47,174 bases of DNA from Heyndrickxia sporothermodurans (lineage in GTDB: Bacteria > Bacillota > Bacilli > Bacillales > Bacillaceae_C): NCBI RefSeq assembly GCF_016785185.1, contig NZ_JAEKDY010000014.1; one strand, given 5' to 3'. Shown piece after piece: positions 17,782 to 26,209 of this stretch (position 1 is its first letter; each line of letters starts with the position of its first letter). Made by a program: the position numbers and the translations under genes. The notes below the pieces were generated by a model. It was given only the letters and a program-made list of their open reading frames with translations, had not been told where the DNA came from and searched no databases.

Positions 17782-17795
17782 TGAAAACGCTTCCA
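17782..17795. promoter_or_regulatory. Consensus cre (CcpA) site upstream of the formate module
   Basis: TGAAAACGCTTCCA matches TGWAARCGYTWNCW at all 14 positions. It lies 130 bp before the OFA transporter start and 70 bp past the end of the convergently placed gene at 17865, so the formate module is the likely target of carbon catabolite control. Confidence 0.75.
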
Positions 17796-17830
17796 AATGT
17801 CGATGTATTTTAATATTTTGATAAAAACAA

Positions 17831-17863
17831 AATCACTAGCAGGTAACTATCATGCTAGTGATT
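17831..17863 (-). terminator. Terminator of the 154-residue protein gene
   Basis: AATCACTAGCA and TGCTAGTGATT form an 11-bp perfect stem with an 11-base loop. On the minus strand it is followed by TTGTTTTT. Confidence 0.85.
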
Positions 17864-17864
17864 C

Positions 17865-18329
17865 TTATTTTTTGTACGCCCATAGGATATACCATTTATC
17901 CTTCTCTTCTACCACATACACATCCTGATGAATCGTAAACACGCCAAACTCACTTTTAAACGTTTGTGTGATCGGTACTTGATACGTGTTTTTAAACTTT
18001 GGACTTTCTTTCGAAAATGCCCAGCTCTTAAGATGGTGCGCTTTTCCAACTGTATAGGTAAAAGTTTTTGCACCAAAATCCTTCATAAAAACTTGGGCTC
18101 GCTTTTGTATGTAATCTTCCTGCGAAAACTTTTTCTTCATCAATGGATGAAAAAGAGTCCAAGAACCACCGAAATTCCCGGATTTCTCATATTGATAAAA
18201 GTCCTCTACTAAACTTGTTGCCCGGTCCTTTGATGATTGCGAAAAGATGACATATAATAATAGACACACCAAGACAAAAATGAGGGTGAAAACAATGATT
18301 TTTAAAGCGGGTTTACGTTTTCTTCTCAT
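17865..18329 (-). CDS. Membrane-anchored extracytoplasmic protein, unknown function
   Basis: The 154 residues start with a very basic segment (RRKRKP) and one hydrophobic helix (about residues 9-29). A soluble domain of about 120 residues follows. The order of a helical start (ATSLVEDFYQYEKSGNFGGSWTLF) and a C-terminal set of strands ending in WYILWAYKK resembles NTF2-like fold domains of secreted Bacillus proteins; this is an inference from pattern, not a family match. It is monocistronic with its own terminator and is divergent from the DUF1002 gene. Confidence 0.7.
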   Translation of the reverse strand: MRRKRKPALKIIVFTLIFVLVCLLLYVIFSQSSKDRATSLVEDFYQYEKSGNFGGSWTLFHPLMKKKFSQEDYIQKRAQVFMKDFGAKTFTYTVGKAHHLKSWAFSKESPKFKNTYQVPITQTFKSEFGVFTIHQDVYVVEEKDKWYILWAYKK

Positions 18330-18436
18330 ACTCTCATCACCTACTAAATTATTATGTGGCTAAGGGTACAATTATGACGAGCCGTCCAAATCGGTGAAAA
18401 AGTGAAACTTAAGCAAAAAGAAAAACGTCTAATAAA

Positions 18437-18488
18437 TAGCCCTTCGAAATAGATTTACTAAGACAACCTTCAAAACATTGAAGGGCTA
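18437..18488 (+). promoter_or_regulatory. Leader with two competing hairpins before the DUF1002 gene
   Basis: TAGCCCTTC (18437-18445) can pair with GAAGGGCTA (18480-18488). CCTTCA (18467-18472) can pair with TGAAGG (18479-18484). Both use the same right-hand bases, so only one can form at a time. No T run follows the right arm. A role in expression is possible but unproven. Confidence 0.4.
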
Positions 18489-18514
18489 CCTAAGACTTAA
18501 AGGAGTAGAATGAA

Positions 18515-19432
18515 ATGTTAAAACGAATAAGTAAAATTGTTCTTATTGCAGTTTTTATGTTAGGAATAGGCATGAATAGTGTAGCAAAGGCATCTAGTAA
18601 TGATAACAGTGACAGCATTAATGAAAAATTTGGCTTGCCAATTGTTGTCTACGGTGAAAAATTATCTGCCGACCAAAAGCAAAAAGTAAAAGAACTACTA
18701 AATGTAACAAATAGCAGCCAAGTAAAAGAAGTTACAGTCACAGCAGCAGACCTCGTAAAATATATCAATGGCGACCCAAATTCTAATCTATATTCCTCAG
18801 CAAAAATTACAAGAAAAGAAAAAGGGGAAGGTCTTGCCATTTCAATTGTTACTCCCGACAATATTACAGAGGTTACCGACCAAATGTATGCAAACGCGCT
18901 TCTTACAGCGGGAGTAGAGGACGCGGATGTGGAAGTGGCTTCACCAATAAAGGTTAGCGGTCATTCAGCGCTAGTAGGTATTTACAAAGCATATGACAAA
19001 GGCGGCGGTGATCTTAACAAAGATCGAATGGAAGTAGCGAACGAAGAACTTGGTTTAGCAACAGACTTAGCGAAAAAGAAAGGAATGGATCAAGAAAAGG
19101 TCACACAACTACTAACGGAAATTAAAGAAGAAATAGCGAAACAAAAGCCAGCTACTAAAGAAGATATCGAAAAAATTATCGATGATAAGCTTAAATCATT
19201 AAACATTCAATTAAGCCCGGAAGATCGCGAGCTTCTAGTAAAACTATTTGATAAAATGCGAAATCTTGATATTAATTTTGATAATGTAAAGAGTCAACTT
19301 GGCGATATCGCAAAAGATATTAAAAAGAAACTACAGGATGCAACAGGGGACAAAGGATTTTGGCAAGGTGTAGCCGATTTCTTTAAAAAGATTTTTCAAG
19401 CGATCGCTGATTTCTTTGGAAGTCTATTTTAA
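18515..19432 (+). CDS. Secreted DUF1002-family protein
   Basis: A signal peptide (residues 1-26, basic start, hydrophobic core, AKA-S cleavage site) is followed by a DUF1002-like domain beginning KFGLPIVVYGEKLSADQKQKVKELL. It contains the typical VTAADLVKYINGD and SAKITRKEKGEGLAISIVTPDNIT. The second half is helical and charged (EIKEEIAKQKPATKEDIEKIIDDKL) and ends in an amphipathic aromatic tail, GFWQGVADFFKKIFQAIADFF, which could associate with membranes. Function is unknown for the family. AAAGGAG precedes ATG 18515, and a strong terminator follows. Confidence 0.88.
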   Translation: MLKRISKIVLIAVFMLGIGMNSVAKASSNDNSDSINEKFGLPIVVYGEKLSADQKQKVKELLNVTNSSQVKEVTVTAADLVKYINGDPNSNLYSSAKITRKEKGEGLAISIVTPDNITEVTDQMYANALLTAGVEDADVEVASPIKVSGHSALVGIYKAYDKGGGDLNKDRMEVANEELGLATDLAKKKGMDQEKVTQLLTEIKEEIAKQKPATKEDIEKIIDDKLKSLNIQLSPEDRELLVKLFDKMRNLDINFDNVKSQLGDIAKDIKKKLQDATGDKGFWQGVADFFKKIFQAIADFFGSLF

Positions 19433-19450
19433 TAATAGATAGTAATCTAT

Positions 19451-19490
19451 AAAAAAGATTGGTCATAATTAAGTTGGCCAATCTTTTTTT
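19451..19490 (+). terminator. Terminator after DUF1002 gene
   Basis: AAAAAAGATTGG and CCAATCTTTTTT pair over 12 bp and are followed by T residues. Confidence 0.9.
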
Positions 19491-19604
19491 GTGAACAATT
19501 ATACCAATAGTTGTAAAAATAATAAGCAGATGTTACTAGTGTTTTTTGTGATACATCTAAATATTCGGTTTATATTCAATTTTCAACAAATTTTGAATAA
19601 ATTA

Positions 19605-19634
19605 TTGACAGATAATTTAAATTTACTGTATATT
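19605..19634 (+). promoter_or_regulatory. Probable oppA promoter
   Basis: TTGACA (19605-19610) is a consensus -35 box and TATATT (19629-19634) a good -10 box, 18 bp apart, with TG just upstream of the -10. Transcription would start near 19641, giving a leader of about 240 nt. Confidence 0.7.
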
Positions 19635-19640
19635 TTGATA

Positions 19641-19860
19641 TATCATAGGATAAAAAAAATCAAAATTTTTATCCGAAGTATGGGTCGCGTGTCCAAAGTA
19701 CTATCAATTTTGAATTGATAGTTGAATGTTTCGTCTGCCGAAAAGCTTTTTGAGAAAAATTTTTCTCACTTCGGAATATAGATGGGATTATTCTAATAGT
19801 TTTATTATTAGGCATGTCGACTCATATCCTATTGGAAAGTCAAAACTGACTTTCCTAAAC
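19641..19860 (+). promoter_or_regulatory. Structured 5' leader of the opp operon
   Basis: Four hairpins can be drawn: 19648-19656 with 19666-19674 (9 bp), 19700-19709 with 19713-19722 (10 bp), 19738-19742 with 19770-19774 enclosing an A/T-rich stem at 19752-19767, and GGAAAGTCA (19834-19842) with TGACTTTCC (19847-19855). None of the known riboswitch or T-box signatures was recognised. The region is much longer than a plain leader needs to be. Confidence 0.5.
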
Positions 19861-19884
19861 AAAAAGAAATAGGGGGGAAAGAGC

Positions 19885-21591
19885 TTGAAGAAAAAGTCTT
19901 TTTATTCATTTTTTGCGGTTTTTCTAGCAGCAATGTTAATGCTAGCCGGCTGTTTCGGAGGGAAGGAAGAAACAGCAAAGCCAGCAGATGGTGACAGTGG
20001 CAAAAAAACTGAAGAAACCAAAGGACCAAAAGTATTAAAGCTGAATAACACGGAAGAACCTGGTGCCCTTCATCCGGGTCTTGCGCAAGGAACACATGAC
20101 TCATGGATCCTTGAAGGAACATTTGAAGGTTTAACAAAGAAAACACCTGAAGGAAAAATTGTAGAAGGTATGGCGGAAAAATGGGAAACAAGTGAAGACG
20201 GCTTAACATGGACATTCCATTTACGAGATGGAATTAAATGGTCTAACGGTGACCCAGTTACTGCTGAAGATTTCGAATATGCATGGAAATTCGTGTTGAA
20301 TCCTAAAAATGCTTCAACATATGCTTATCAACTTTATTACCTTAAGGGTGGTACAGAGTTTAACAGTTTCAAACTTACAAAATCAAAAGATTCTAAGAAA
20401 TTGGCAGAACAAGATAAAAAGCTAAAAGAATTAGAAGATAAAGTAGGCGTTAAAGCCAAAGATGAAAAAACACTAGAAGTTACACTTGCATCATCTACAC
20501 CATACTTCCTTGATTTAACATCATTCTACACTTACTATCCAATCAGTAAAAAAGTACAAGAAGCAACTCCAAAATGGTATACAGAAGCATCAACATTTGT
20601 ATCTAATGGTCCTTTCAAGCTTACAGAATGGAAGCATAAAGAAAGCTTGAAAATCGAAAAGAATGAAAACTACTATGACAAAGATAACATTAAGCTAGAT
20701 GCGGTTACATTTGCAGTAATTGACCAAGAAACTACTGCCTATCAAATGTACCAAAACGGTGAGTTGGACATGGTTTATCCAATCCCACAAGATGTATTAC
20801 CTACGTTAAAAGATAATAAGGAGTTCCATAACGGACCTGATTTATCAACATATTACTTCAATTTAAACAACAAAGTTAAACCATTTAATAATGCTAAAGT
20901 AAGAAAAGCACTAGCAATGGCTATCGATCGTAAAACAATTGTTGAAAATGTTGCACAAGGTGGACAACAACCAGCTTACTCTATTGTACCTCCAGGAATC
21001 CCTGAAGGGGACAATGGAGATTATCAAGAAAACGGCGGCGATCTATTCAGTGAAAATGTAGATGAGGCTAAAAAGCTTCTTACAGAAGGGCTTAAAGAAG
21101 AAGGCTTAAGCAAAATGCCGAAGTTCTCTATCGTTTACAATACAAATGAAGCGCATAAAAAGATTGCTGAGGCCATTCAAGAAATGTGGAGAAAAAATCT
21201 AGATATTAACGTTACACTTGAAAACGTTGAATTCCAAGTAAAAATTGATCGTGAGCATGCGGGAGATTATCAAATTTCACGTGCTGGTTGGATCGGAGAC
21301 TACGTAGATCCAATGACATTCATGGATCTTTGGGTATCAGATGGACCTTACAACGATGCAAAATGGAGCAATAAAGAATACGATCAATATATTAAAGTAG
21401 CAAAAGAATCCATGGATACTGCAACACGTATGGATGCAATGCATAAAGCAGAAAAAATCCTAATGGATGAAATGCCTGTATTACCAATCTATTTCTACAC
21501 AAAACCATATGTATTAAAAGAAAATGTTACAGGCTTCTTTACACCAATTAACAGATACCCTCAATACATCTATGCAGATATTGAGAATTAA
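19885..21591 (+). CDS. oppA: Oligopeptide ABC transporter, substrate-binding lipoprotein
   Basis: OppA captures peptides outside the membrane and delivers them to the OppBC channel. The lipobox is MLMLAGC, so the mature protein starts at a lipid-modified Cys near residue 23, followed by a charged, flexible linker. The SBP_bac_5 fold is seen in WTFHLRDGIKWSNGDPVTAEDFEYAW, FNNAKVRKALAMAIDRKTIV and the C-terminal QISRAGWIGDYVDPMTF. The length of 568 is typical. The start is TTG at 19885, with AGGGGGG just upstream. It is the first gene of oppABCDF and is followed by a terminator-like hairpin, as expected for a binding protein made in excess. Confidence 0.94.
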   Translation: MKKKSFYSFFAVFLAAMLMLAGCFGGKEETAKPADGDSGKKTEETKGPKVLKLNNTEEPGALHPGLAQGTHDSWILEGTFEGLTKKTPEGKIVEGMAEKWETSEDGLTWTFHLRDGIKWSNGDPVTAEDFEYAWKFVLNPKNASTYAYQLYYLKGGTEFNSFKLTKSKDSKKLAEQDKKLKELEDKVGVKAKDEKTLEVTLASSTPYFLDLTSFYTYYPISKKVQEATPKWYTEASTFVSNGPFKLTEWKHKESLKIEKNENYYDKDNIKLDAVTFAVIDQETTAYQMYQNGELDMVYPIPQDVLPTLKDNKEFHNGPDLSTYYFNLNNKVKPFNNAKVRKALAMAIDRKTIVENVAQGGQQPAYSIVPPGIPEGDNGDYQENGGDLFSENVDEAKKLLTEGLKEEGLSKMPKFSIVYNTNEAHKKIAEAIQEMWRKNLDINVTLENVEFQVKIDREHAGDYQISRAGWIGDYVDPMTFMDLWVSDGPYNDAKWSNKEYDQYIKVAKESMDTATRMDAMHKAEKILMDEMPVLPIYFYTKPYVLKENVTGFFTPINRYPQYIYADIEN

Positions 21592-21601
21592 AAACACAAT
21601 T

Positions 21602-21643
21602 AAAGCAGTCGGTATGTCTTACGGACATACCCTGCTTTTTCTT
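21602..21643 (+). terminator. Intra-operon terminator/attenuator between oppA and oppB
   Basis: AAAGCAG and GGTATGTC pair with GACATACC and CTGCTTT with a two-base interruption, followed by TTTCTT. Partial termination here would raise oppA transcript over oppBCDF. Confidence 0.8.
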
Positions 21644-21661
21644 AAGAGAGGGTGATTTTTA

Positions 21662-22591
21662 ATGCTAAGATATTCCTTAAACCGTCTGTTTTGGGCAATT
21701 ATCACAATTTGGGCAGTTATTACGATTACCTTTATCGTTATGCATAGCATTCCAGGAAACCCATTTGCCAGAGAAGGCGCCATGCCGAAGGCGGTATATG
21801 ATAATCTTCAAGCTTACTATAACTTGGACAAGCCTAAAGTTGTTCAATACTTCTTATATTTGAAAGGTCTTTTGCATTTCGACTTTGGACCTTCATTAAA
21901 ATCTCAATCAATTACAGTAAATGATTATATTCGAACAGGATTCCCAATTTCTTTACATCTAGGCCTACAAGCCATGGCGATTGCTATTCCATTTGGTCTA
22001 ATCTTTGGAGTTGTAGCGTCTTTATTCAAAAATCGTTGGCCAGATTATGTATCTATGATTCTAGCGATTATTGGAATTTCTGTACCAAGCTTTATTTTAG
22101 CAACTGTCCTCATTAATTATTTTGCAGTAGAGTGGAAGCTATTCCCAGTTGCTACGTGGAAATCCTGGGCACACACCGTATTACCTTCTATTTCACTAGC
22201 CTTATCACCAATGGCATTTATTGCACGATTAATGCGTTCAAGTATGCTTGAGGTTATGGGACAGGACTATATTTTGACCGCAAAAGCAAAAGGTTTAGGA
22301 AAAAGCATGGTGATTATCAAGCATGCAATACGGAATGCGATTCTACCGGTTGTGACCGTACTTGGTATACTTATAGCGAACGTTGTAACTGGAAGTTTCA
22401 TTGTAGAGAGTATCTTTGGAATTCCAGGTATGGGTGAAATGTTTGTTAAAGGTATTTTCAATCGTGACTATCCTGTCATCCTTGGGTCAACTGTATTTTA
22501 TAGCGTAATCCTAATTTTGCTCATTTTCATCGTGGATATAGCTTATACATGGATCGATCCAAGAATTAAAGTGTCGGGGGAGAGTAAATAA
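21662..22591 (+). CDS. oppB: Oligopeptide ABC transporter permease OppB
   Basis: This inner-membrane subunit has about six helices and pairs with OppC. MLRYSLNRLFWAIITIWAVITITFIVMHSIPGNPF is the classical N-terminus of the family (first 20 residues MLRYSLNRLFWAIITIWAVI). The cytoplasmic coupling loop with the EAA motif, QDYILTAKAKGLGKSMVIIKHAIRNA in sense, is read around residues 200-225. Length is 309. AGAGAGGGTG precedes ATG 21662. Its stop codon shares one base with the oppC start. Confidence 0.94.
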   Translation: MLRYSLNRLFWAIITIWAVITITFIVMHSIPGNPFAREGAMPKAVYDNLQAYYNLDKPKVVQYFLYLKGLLHFDFGPSLKSQSITVNDYIRTGFPISLHLGLQAMAIAIPFGLIFGVVASLFKNRWPDYVSMILAIIGISVPSFILATVLINYFAVEWKLFPVATWKSWAHTVLPSISLALSPMAFIARLMRSSMLEVMGQDYILTAKAKGLGKSMVIIKHAIRNAILPVVTVLGILIANVVTGSFIVESIFGIPGMGEMFVKGIFNRDYPVILGSTVFYSVILILLIFIVDIAYTWIDPRIKVSGESK

Positions 22592-23520
22592 TGGCAAACG
22601 ATTTAAAATTCACAGAAGAGTTGTTCTTACCAGCAGAGGATAATTTTAAAGAAGCCGAAAAAATTTCTCGTCCAACGGTTTCATATTGGGCAAATGTTTG
22701 GAGACGATTGAAAGCAAATAAATTGGCCTTAGTAGGATTAATTATTATCATTCTCCTAGTCATTATGGCTATTATCGGTCCACATTTGAATGGTTATAAA
22801 TATTATGAGCAAGATTTCACAAGCAAAAATTTAAAGCCGAATGCTGAGCATTGGTTCGGTACAGATTCTTCAGGAAGGGACATGTTTACGCGAGCGTGGT
22901 CAGGAGCAAGAATCTCATTATTTATTGGGCTTGCTGCAGCAGTCATTGATTTTATCATTGGTGTTTTGTATGGAGGTATTTCCGCTTTAAGAGGTGGGAG
23001 AACAGATAACGCAATGATGCGTATTGCTGAAGTTTTGTATGCGATTCCATATTTACTAATGGTCATTTTAATTATGGTTGTCTTTCCAGAACAAGGAAGA
23101 GGAATGTTCTCGATCATCATTGCAATGACGATTACTGGATGGATTCCAATGGCAAGGCTTGTGCGAGGACAAGTTTTACAGTTAAAACAATATGAATACG
23201 TACATGCCTCAGAGGTAGCAGGCGGCAAAACATCTTGGATTTTAAGAAAGCATATGATTCCTAATACAATGGGACCAATTCTTGTAAATATTACACTTAC
23301 CGTTCCGACAGCCATTTTCGGTGAGGCAACATTAAGTTTCCTAGGATTAGGGATTCCGGCACCACAAGCGAGCTGGGGGACAATGGCAAATGATGCACTT
23401 CAAAGCATCTTAGTCGGAAACTTCTATCAACTATTAATTCCGGCAGCATTAATTTCCTTAACCATGTTTGCCTTTAATGTCTTCGGTGATGGTTTAAGAG
23501 ATGCGCTTGATCCGAGATAA
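22591..23520 (+). CDS. oppC: Oligopeptide ABC transporter permease OppC
   Basis: The second permease subunit has 309 residues. A cytoplasmic N-terminal extension of about 45 residues precedes the first helix (LALVGLIIIILLVIMAIIGP). GTDSSGRDMFTRAWSGARISL is the family signature after helix 1. The EAA loop reads YEYVHASEVAGGKTSWILRKH, and SFLGLGIPAPQASWGTM follows near the C-terminus. The ATG overlaps the oppB stop by one base, which implies translational coupling. All features are those of an intact OppC. Confidence 0.94.
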   Translation: MANDLKFTEELFLPAEDNFKEAEKISRPTVSYWANVWRRLKANKLALVGLIIIILLVIMAIIGPHLNGYKYYEQDFTSKNLKPNAEHWFGTDSSGRDMFTRAWSGARISLFIGLAAAVIDFIIGVLYGGISALRGGRTDNAMMRIAEVLYAIPYLLMVILIMVVFPEQGRGMFSIIIAMTITGWIPMARLVRGQVLQLKQYEYVHASEVAGGKTSWILRKHMIPNTMGPILVNITLTVPTAIFGEATLSFLGLGIPAPQASWGTMANDALQSILVGNFYQLLIPAALISLTMFAFNVFGDGLRDALDPR

Positions 23521-23554
23521 GTAGGGTCAAATATGAGAAAAGGAGGAACACACC

Positions 23555-24556
23555 ATGGGTAATTTACTAGAAGTTAAAGACTTACATGTTTCCTTTGGGA
23601 CCTATGCGGGTGAAGTCCAGGCGGTTCGAGGAGTTAGTTTTGAAGTGAAGCAAGGGGAAGCAATTGCAATCGTTGGGGAATCGGGCTGTGGAAAAAGTGT
23701 CACAGCTAAATCGATTATGAAACTATTGTCTACCCCGCCGGCTAAATATAAAAGCGGTTCAATCTTATTCAATGGACAAGATCTAATTCCTAAAAACGAA
23801 AGGGAGATGCAAAGGATTCGTGGAAATGATATTAGTATGATTTTCCAAGACCCGATGACATCTTTAAACCCTACGAGTAAGGTAGGAAGCCAAATCATGG
23901 AAGCTGTCCTGCAGCATAATAAGGTTTCCCGGAAAGAAGCATGGACAGTTGCGAAAGAAATGCTCGAATTGGTAGGAATTCCTCAACCGGAAAAAAGATT
24001 GGATCAGTATCCACATGAATTTTCGGGTGGGATGAGACAAAGAGCGATGATAGCGATGGCACTTGCTTGTCGTCCGAAATTATTAATTGCTGATGAACCT
24101 ACCACTGCACTGGATGTTACGATCCAAGCACAGATACTAGAGCTTATGAAGGGCCTGCAACAAAAAACGGAAACTTCTATTATATTAATCACACATGATT
24201 TAGGTGTTGTTGCGGAAATGTGTGATCGGGTGATTGTTATGTATGCGGGAAAAGTAGTGGAGACAGGGACAGTTGAGGAAATCTTTGAAAAGCCACAACA
24301 TCCTTATACAAAAGGACTTTTAAAATCAGTTCCAAGATTGGATATGAACAAAAACGAGCCACTTGCACCAATAATTGGTACACCGCCGGATTTATTAGAG
24401 CCGCCGAAAGGATGCTCCTTTTATGCGAGATGTGAGTCTGCTATGAGAATATGTAAAGACTATTCCCCGGAGCTAGAAGAGGTGGCAAAAGGTCAAACTG
24501 CTGCATGCTGGCTCCACCATCCGCTTGTCTCCATGAAAAAGGCTAGTGGTAAATAG
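23555..24556 (+). CDS. oppD: Oligopeptide ABC transporter ATPase OppD
   Basis: This ATP-hydrolysing subunit has Walker A GESGCGKSV (about residues 40-48), the ABC signature FSGGMRQR, Walker B LLIADEPTTALDV and the switch His in LITHDLGVV. The oligopeptide-type C-terminal extension carries four cysteines in GCSFYARCESAMRIC and AACWL, a pattern linked to an Fe-S cluster in the family. Length 333. AAAGGAGG precedes the ATG. It works as a heterodimer with OppF. Confidence 0.94.
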   Translation: MGNLLEVKDLHVSFGTYAGEVQAVRGVSFEVKQGEAIAIVGESGCGKSVTAKSIMKLLSTPPAKYKSGSILFNGQDLIPKNEREMQRIRGNDISMIFQDPMTSLNPTSKVGSQIMEAVLQHNKVSRKEAWTVAKEMLELVGIPQPEKRLDQYPHEFSGGMRQRAMIAMALACRPKLLIADEPTTALDVTIQAQILELMKGLQQKTETSIILITHDLGVVAEMCDRVIVMYAGKVVETGTVEEIFEKPQHPYTKGLLKSVPRLDMNKNEPLAPIIGTPPDLLEPPKGCSFYARCESAMRICKDYSPELEEVAKGQTAACWLHHPLVSMKKASGK

Positions 24557-24572
24557 TGAGGAGGAGATTTAG

Positions 24573-25574
24573 ATGAATTCGAAAACAATTGAGACAAATG
24601 ATGCGAACAAGACGAGCACTCTTACTCCTCTTATCGAAGTGAAAAACTTAAAGAAGTACTTCGGTTCCGGTGATCAGGCGTTGAAAGCAGTAGATGGAAT
24701 TAACCTAGATATCTACCCTGGAGAAACGGTTGGACTAGTTGGAGAAAGTGGCTGTGGGAAGTCAACGGCAGGTCGAACGATTATTCGTTTATATGATGCA
24801 ACGGAAGGCGAAGTGCTGTTTAACGGTAAAAATATTTATAAGAATAGTAGTAGTGAAATGGCTAAAGTACGCAGAGAAATACAATTGATCTTCCAAGATC
24901 CGTATGCTTCCTTAAATCCACGAATGACCGTTGAAGAGATTATCGGTGAGCCCATCGCCATTCATGGATTGTTACATGGAAAAAAGAAACGTGAACGTGT
25001 ATTAGAATTATTAAAACTAGTAGGGTTGGATCCCGAACATATTCATCGATTTCCACATGAGTTTAGTGGTGGACAACGTCAGCGGATTGGAATAGCCCGA
25101 GCATTGGCATTAAATCCGAAATTCATCGTCTGTGATGAACCGATATCTGCTCTGGATGTTTCGATTCAAGCGCAGGTTGTTAATTTACTGAAAGATTTAC
25201 AGAAAGAGATGGGGCTGACGTACTTATTTATCGCTCATGACCTATCGATGGTTAAATATATTTCTGATCGAATCCTTGTAATGTATTTAGGGAATATGAT
25301 GGAGCTTTCGGAAAGTGAAGAATTATATAATGAGCCCCTACATCCTTATACACAAGCACTGTTATCAGCGGTACCGATTCCGAACCCTAAATTAAAAAGA
25401 GAACGAATTGTTTTACAAGGGGATGTACCAAGTCCAATTAACCCGCCGAGCGGCTGTGTCTTTAGAACACGCTGCATGCATGCCATGGACATCTGCGCAC
25501 AAAAGAAACCAGAATGGCATGAAGCAAAACCAGGACATTTTGTAAGTTGTCATTTGTATAATAAAAATATATAA
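24573..25574 (+). CDS. oppF: Oligopeptide ABC transporter ATPase OppF
   Basis: The partner ATPase of OppD, also 333 residues. Walker A is GESGCGKSTAGR, the signature FSGGQRQRIGIARALAL, Walker B FIVCDEPISALDVS and the switch His FIAHDLSMV. The C-terminal four-Cys extension is GCVFRTRCMHAMDIC with SCHL at the end. It lies 16 bp after oppD behind GAGGAGG and closes the operon, directly before a strong terminator. Confidence 0.94.
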   Translation: MNSKTIETNDANKTSTLTPLIEVKNLKKYFGSGDQALKAVDGINLDIYPGETVGLVGESGCGKSTAGRTIIRLYDATEGEVLFNGKNIYKNSSSEMAKVRREIQLIFQDPYASLNPRMTVEEIIGEPIAIHGLLHGKKKRERVLELLKLVGLDPEHIHRFPHEFSGGQRQRIGIARALALNPKFIVCDEPISALDVSIQAQVVNLLKDLQKEMGLTYLFIAHDLSMVKYISDRILVMYLGNMMELSESEELYNEPLHPYTQALLSAVPIPNPKLKRERIVLQGDVPSPINPPSGCVFRTRCMHAMDICAQKKPEWHEAKPGHFVSCHLYNKNI

Positions 25575-25579
25575 GAACA

Positions 25580-25614
25580 AAAAAACTGAGATGCAAACTG
25601 TCTCAGTTTTTTTG
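25580..25614 (+). terminator. Terminator of the opp operon
   Basis: AAAAACTGAGA (25581-25591) and TCTCAGTTTTT (25601-25611) form an 11-bp stem followed by further T residues. Confidence 0.9.
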
Positions 25615-25733
25615 TTTAGGCACTTTTTTTGAAAGATGGGTTGCTTTGCTTTAAACACAAAATAAAATTGAAAATGCTGAGTGGATTGGAGCGGAAAGAA
25701 ACGGGCCATTGTTTATTCCCAAGACTACAAACT

Positions 25734-26009
25734 TTAATTAAATATTATCATATACAATTGCATAGCCGAGAGCCCAAGCATCATAACAATTGTTAACATA
25801 CTTCTTAGTCCGGACTTCCAATCTTTCACCGAGAATAAACCAATTACACCGAGATAGAGAATAATAACAGATAATGCAAATGTAATATATAATGGTTGAG
25901 TAATGGTAAACTGAATGGAATGAAGAAAATTTGTGATGTATGCAATCATGAACAGAAGTGTACAACCTATACATAATAAAAAGGAATATAAATTTAAACG
26001 AACACTCAT
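25734..26009 (-). CDS. Small three-helix membrane protein, unknown function
   Basis: No family was recognised for this 91-residue protein. Three hydrophobic segments are clear: about residues 7-28, 37-60 and 68-88. A GTG frame begins at 26018, but that codon abuts the only ribosome binding site (AAAGGAAGG), while ATG 26009 lies 8 bases downstream of it. It is monocistronic between the opp operon and the SRAP gene. Without a soluble domain or neighbour link, no function is proposed. Confidence 0.65.
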   Translation of the reverse strand: MSVRLNLYSFLLCIGCTLLFMIAYITNFLHSIQFTITQPLYITFALSVIILYLGVIGLFSVKDWKSGLRSMLTIVMMLGLSAMQLYMIIFN

Positions 26010-26209
26010 GTAAGACACCTTCCTTTAGTTGTTTTTGTCGATTTTGTGTCTAAAATATGTATATTTAATGAATATTCGCTATGTTCATTTAAAATCCTTC
26101 TTTTTTAAAAACTTTTAAGTCCTTTTATGTATTTTTGTTAGGAATAAGAAAAATTCCCTTTTTTAAGGTAGAATAAGATAGGTGAAAAAACTACTTTGGA
26201 GGAGTAGGC

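Noticed and set aside
19641..19860. T-box or known riboswitch before oppA
   Set aside because: No T-box sequence (such as the GGTGGNACCGCG type) and no purine, SAM, lysine or cyclic dinucleotide signature was found.
26040..26209. LexA box before the SRAP gene
   Set aside because: Only one half-site (TATGTTC) is visible; the CGAAC partner is missing.
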